The notes under the pieces are model-generated. The model was not told the DNA's origin. It saw nothing but the letters and a program-made list of their open reading frames with translations, and ran no database searches. A DNA stretch of 7,295 bases, taken from assembly GCA_031259805.1 (NCBI GenBank), contig JAIRKX010000140.1, positions 1 through 7,295 on the forward strand. Direction: 5' to 3'. Position 1 is the stretch's first letter; every line of letters starts with the position of its first letter. The translations under genes and the position numbers were made by a program. The stretch is from Prevotellaceae bacterium. GTDB taxonomy: Bacteria > Bacteroidota > Bacteroidia > Bacteroidales > UBA932. Below are positions 6,196 through 7,295 of this stretch, piece after piece.

Positions 6196-7101
6196 TCAAT
6201 CGCATCCTAATACGTAGGCGAAGATGGCCATGCGGACAAACATGCCGTTACGCGCCTGTTCAAAGTAATAGGCGTGGTGTGTGTCGTCTACATCGGCGTT
6301 GATTTCGTTGACGCGCGGCAGGGGGTGCAGGATTTTCATATTGGGTCGGGCGCCGGCCAGCATCGCTTTTTTCAGGGAATAGACGTCTTTCACTTTTTCG
6401 TATTCTATCGGGTCTTGAAAGCGTTCGCGCTGCACGCGGGTCATGTAGAGAATATCGGCGTCGGCCATGTTGCCTGCCAGATCGGTATGTTCTTCAAAGG
6501 CCAGCCCGCGGTCGGTCAGGTAGGATTTATATTCGTCGGGCATTTGCAGTTCCGGCGGCGCGATGAATTTAAATCGGGCATTGAATAGCGACAGGGCTTG
6601 CAGCAGCGAATGTACGGTGCGCCCGTACTTCAGGTCGCCGATCATCGTAATGCGGATGTCATCCAGCCGGCCTTGCGTTTTTTGAATGGAATACAGGTCG
6701 AGCAGGGTTTGCGAGGGGTGTTGGTTTGCGCCGTCGCCGGCATTGATAACCGGCACACTGGCTACCTCCGACGCATAGCGTGCACTCCCTTCGAGCGGAT
6801 GCCGCATGACAATCAGGTCGACGTAGTTGGCGACCATCGTAATCGTGTCTTTCAGCGTTTCGCCTTTGCTGACGCTGGTGTTTTTGACGTCTGAGAAGCC
6901 TACCACGCGTGCGCCTAAGCGGTTGGCCGCCGTTTCGAAACTCAGGCGCGTACGTGTCGAGGGTTCGAAGAAAATAGAGGCAATGACTTTGCCGTCTAAC
7001 AGTTTTTGCGCCGGCTGCTGTTCAAATTTCGCCGCCATCTTTAAGATGTGCAGCATCTCCTCTTTTGAAAAATCATGAATGGAAATTAAATTCTTTGACA
7101 T
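6196..7101 (-). CDS. pyrB: Aspartate carbamoyltransferase catalytic subunit
   Basis: PyrB catalyses carbamoyl phosphate + L-aspartate to N-carbamoyl-L-aspartate + phosphate, the committed step of pyrimidine synthesis (cytoplasm). It has 301 residues, close to the usual length of about 305-310. The carbamoyl-phosphate domain has FFEPSTRTR (44-52), the 80s-loop region NTSVSKGETL with Lys79, MRHPLEGSAR (99-108), and DGANQHPSQTLLD (123-135) with His128 and Gln131. The aspartate domain has GDLKYGRTVHSL (155-166) with Arg161, MTRVQRERF (220-228), and HPLPRVNEI (259-267). All catalytic motifs are present, so it should be active. The ATG at 7101 lies inside the end of the upstream gene (16-nt overlap), and pyrI follows. 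Together they suggest one co-transcribed unit with PyrI as the allosteric partner. No attenuator can lie directly before pyrB, because that DNA is coding. Confidence 0.99.
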   Translation of the reverse strand: MSKNLISIHDFSKEEMLHILKMAAKFEQQPAQKLLDGKVIASIFFEPSTRTRLSFETAANRLGARVVGFSDVKNTSVSKGETLKDTITMVANYVDLIVMRHPLEGSARYASEVASVPVINAGDGANQHPSQTLLDLYSIQKTQGRLDDIRITMIGDLKYGRTVHSLLQALSLFNARFKFIAPPELQMPDEYKSYLTDRGLAFEEHTDLAGNMADADILYMTRVQRERFQDPIEYEKVKDVYSLKKAMLAGARPNMKILHPLPRVNEINADVDDTHHAYYFEQARNGMFVRMAIFAYVLGCD

Positions 7102-7295
7102 TGATTATGGATGATTGTTCGTAGTTCGGTCATTCCTTTTTCGTGTTTGCTTAGCGGGACGGCGACTTCGAGGCGGCATTCCGTGTCGAACTGTTGTGTG
7201 CGGATTTCGAGGCGTTCGTCTTTTAGCCATTTCATTACGGCATTCATGGCGTTGTAGGGGAATGTAAGGGTAACGGAGACGGTGGCCGTTTTTTC
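7086..7295 (-). CDS. C-terminal end of a YigZ/IMPACT-family-like protein (5' end outside window)
   Basis: The minus-strand frame is open from the window edge to a TAA at 7088-7086: 69 residues with no start in view. The residues read as a compact alpha/beta domain: a beta-strand (TATVSVTLTFPY), a helix (NAMNAVMKWLKDE), a strand (EIRTQQFD), another strand (CRLEVAVPLS), and a final helix (KHEKGMTELRTII). This order, with the FPY...MN...V start and the QxFDTEC turn, resembles the C-terminal DUF1949 domain of YigZ/IMPACT proteins, whose fold is related to elongation factor G domain V. The assignment rests on pattern resemblance only. The gene overlaps pyrB by 16 nt in another frame, so translation of the two may be coupled. 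Another open frame exists on this strand here, but its product is Arg/Pro/Thr-rich and unstructured. Confidence 0.6.
   Translation of the reverse strand, partial: EKTATVSVTLTFPYNAMNAVMKWLKDERLEIRTQQFDTECRLEVAVPLSKHEKGMTELRTIIHNQCQRI

Noticed and set aside
6167..6205. Upstream start of pyrI at 6205 (166 residues)
   Set aside because: The extra 13 residues (MRLTTATNKTHRI) do not resemble the family start and overlap the pyrB end; the ATG at 6166 gives the usual 153 residues.
6274..7078. Plus-strand open frames opposite pyrB
   Set aside because: They are antisense to a fully conserved pyrB and have no recognisable features.

Overview
The window looks like a piece of a Bacteroidales chromosome (phylum Bacteroidota). 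The evidence is indirect but consistent: pyrB and pyrI are adjacent and in that order, the start codons lack clear Shine-Dalgarno sequences, there is a TAnnTTTG-type promoter element, and the largest gene has the signal peptide and domain mix of type IX secretion (T9SS) cargo adhesins. The genus cannot be fixed from the sequence. All four supported genes are on the minus strand, so transcription runs from position 7295 towards position 1.

Right end (7295 to 5705): the C-terminal end of an upstream protein, resembling the C-terminal domain of the YigZ/IMPACT family, overlaps the start of pyrB by 16 nt. pyrB (aspartate transcarbamoylase catalytic chain) is followed after 29 nt by pyrI (its zinc-binding regulatory chain). 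The three look like one operon. PyrB and PyrI together form the allosteric enzyme of the committed step of pyrimidine synthesis.

Intergenic region (5704 to 5307): about 280 bp next to pyrI hold an array of six full repeat units and one partial unit, 40-42 bp each. Every full unit is an inverted repeat, and the linkers between units are themselves palindromic. The rest is an AT-rich leader containing the probable promoter of the next gene.

Left part (5306 to 1): a single uninterrupted reading frame of 1768 codons, whose 3' end lies outside the window. It encodes a very large secreted multidomain protein: a signal peptide, four choice-of-anchor J (cleaved-adhesin-like) domains, fibronectin-III-like and CARDB-like modules, a CUB-like domain, two PKD-like domains and an Ig-like domain. 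It is most likely a surface adhesin or matrix protein. A cluster of palindromes lies inside its coding sequence at about 4132-4211 and looks like a small repeat insertion that kept the frame.

There is no evident functional link between the pyrimidine genes and the adhesin. The hairpin array forms the boundary between the two transcription units. It is the part of the window least explained by known features.
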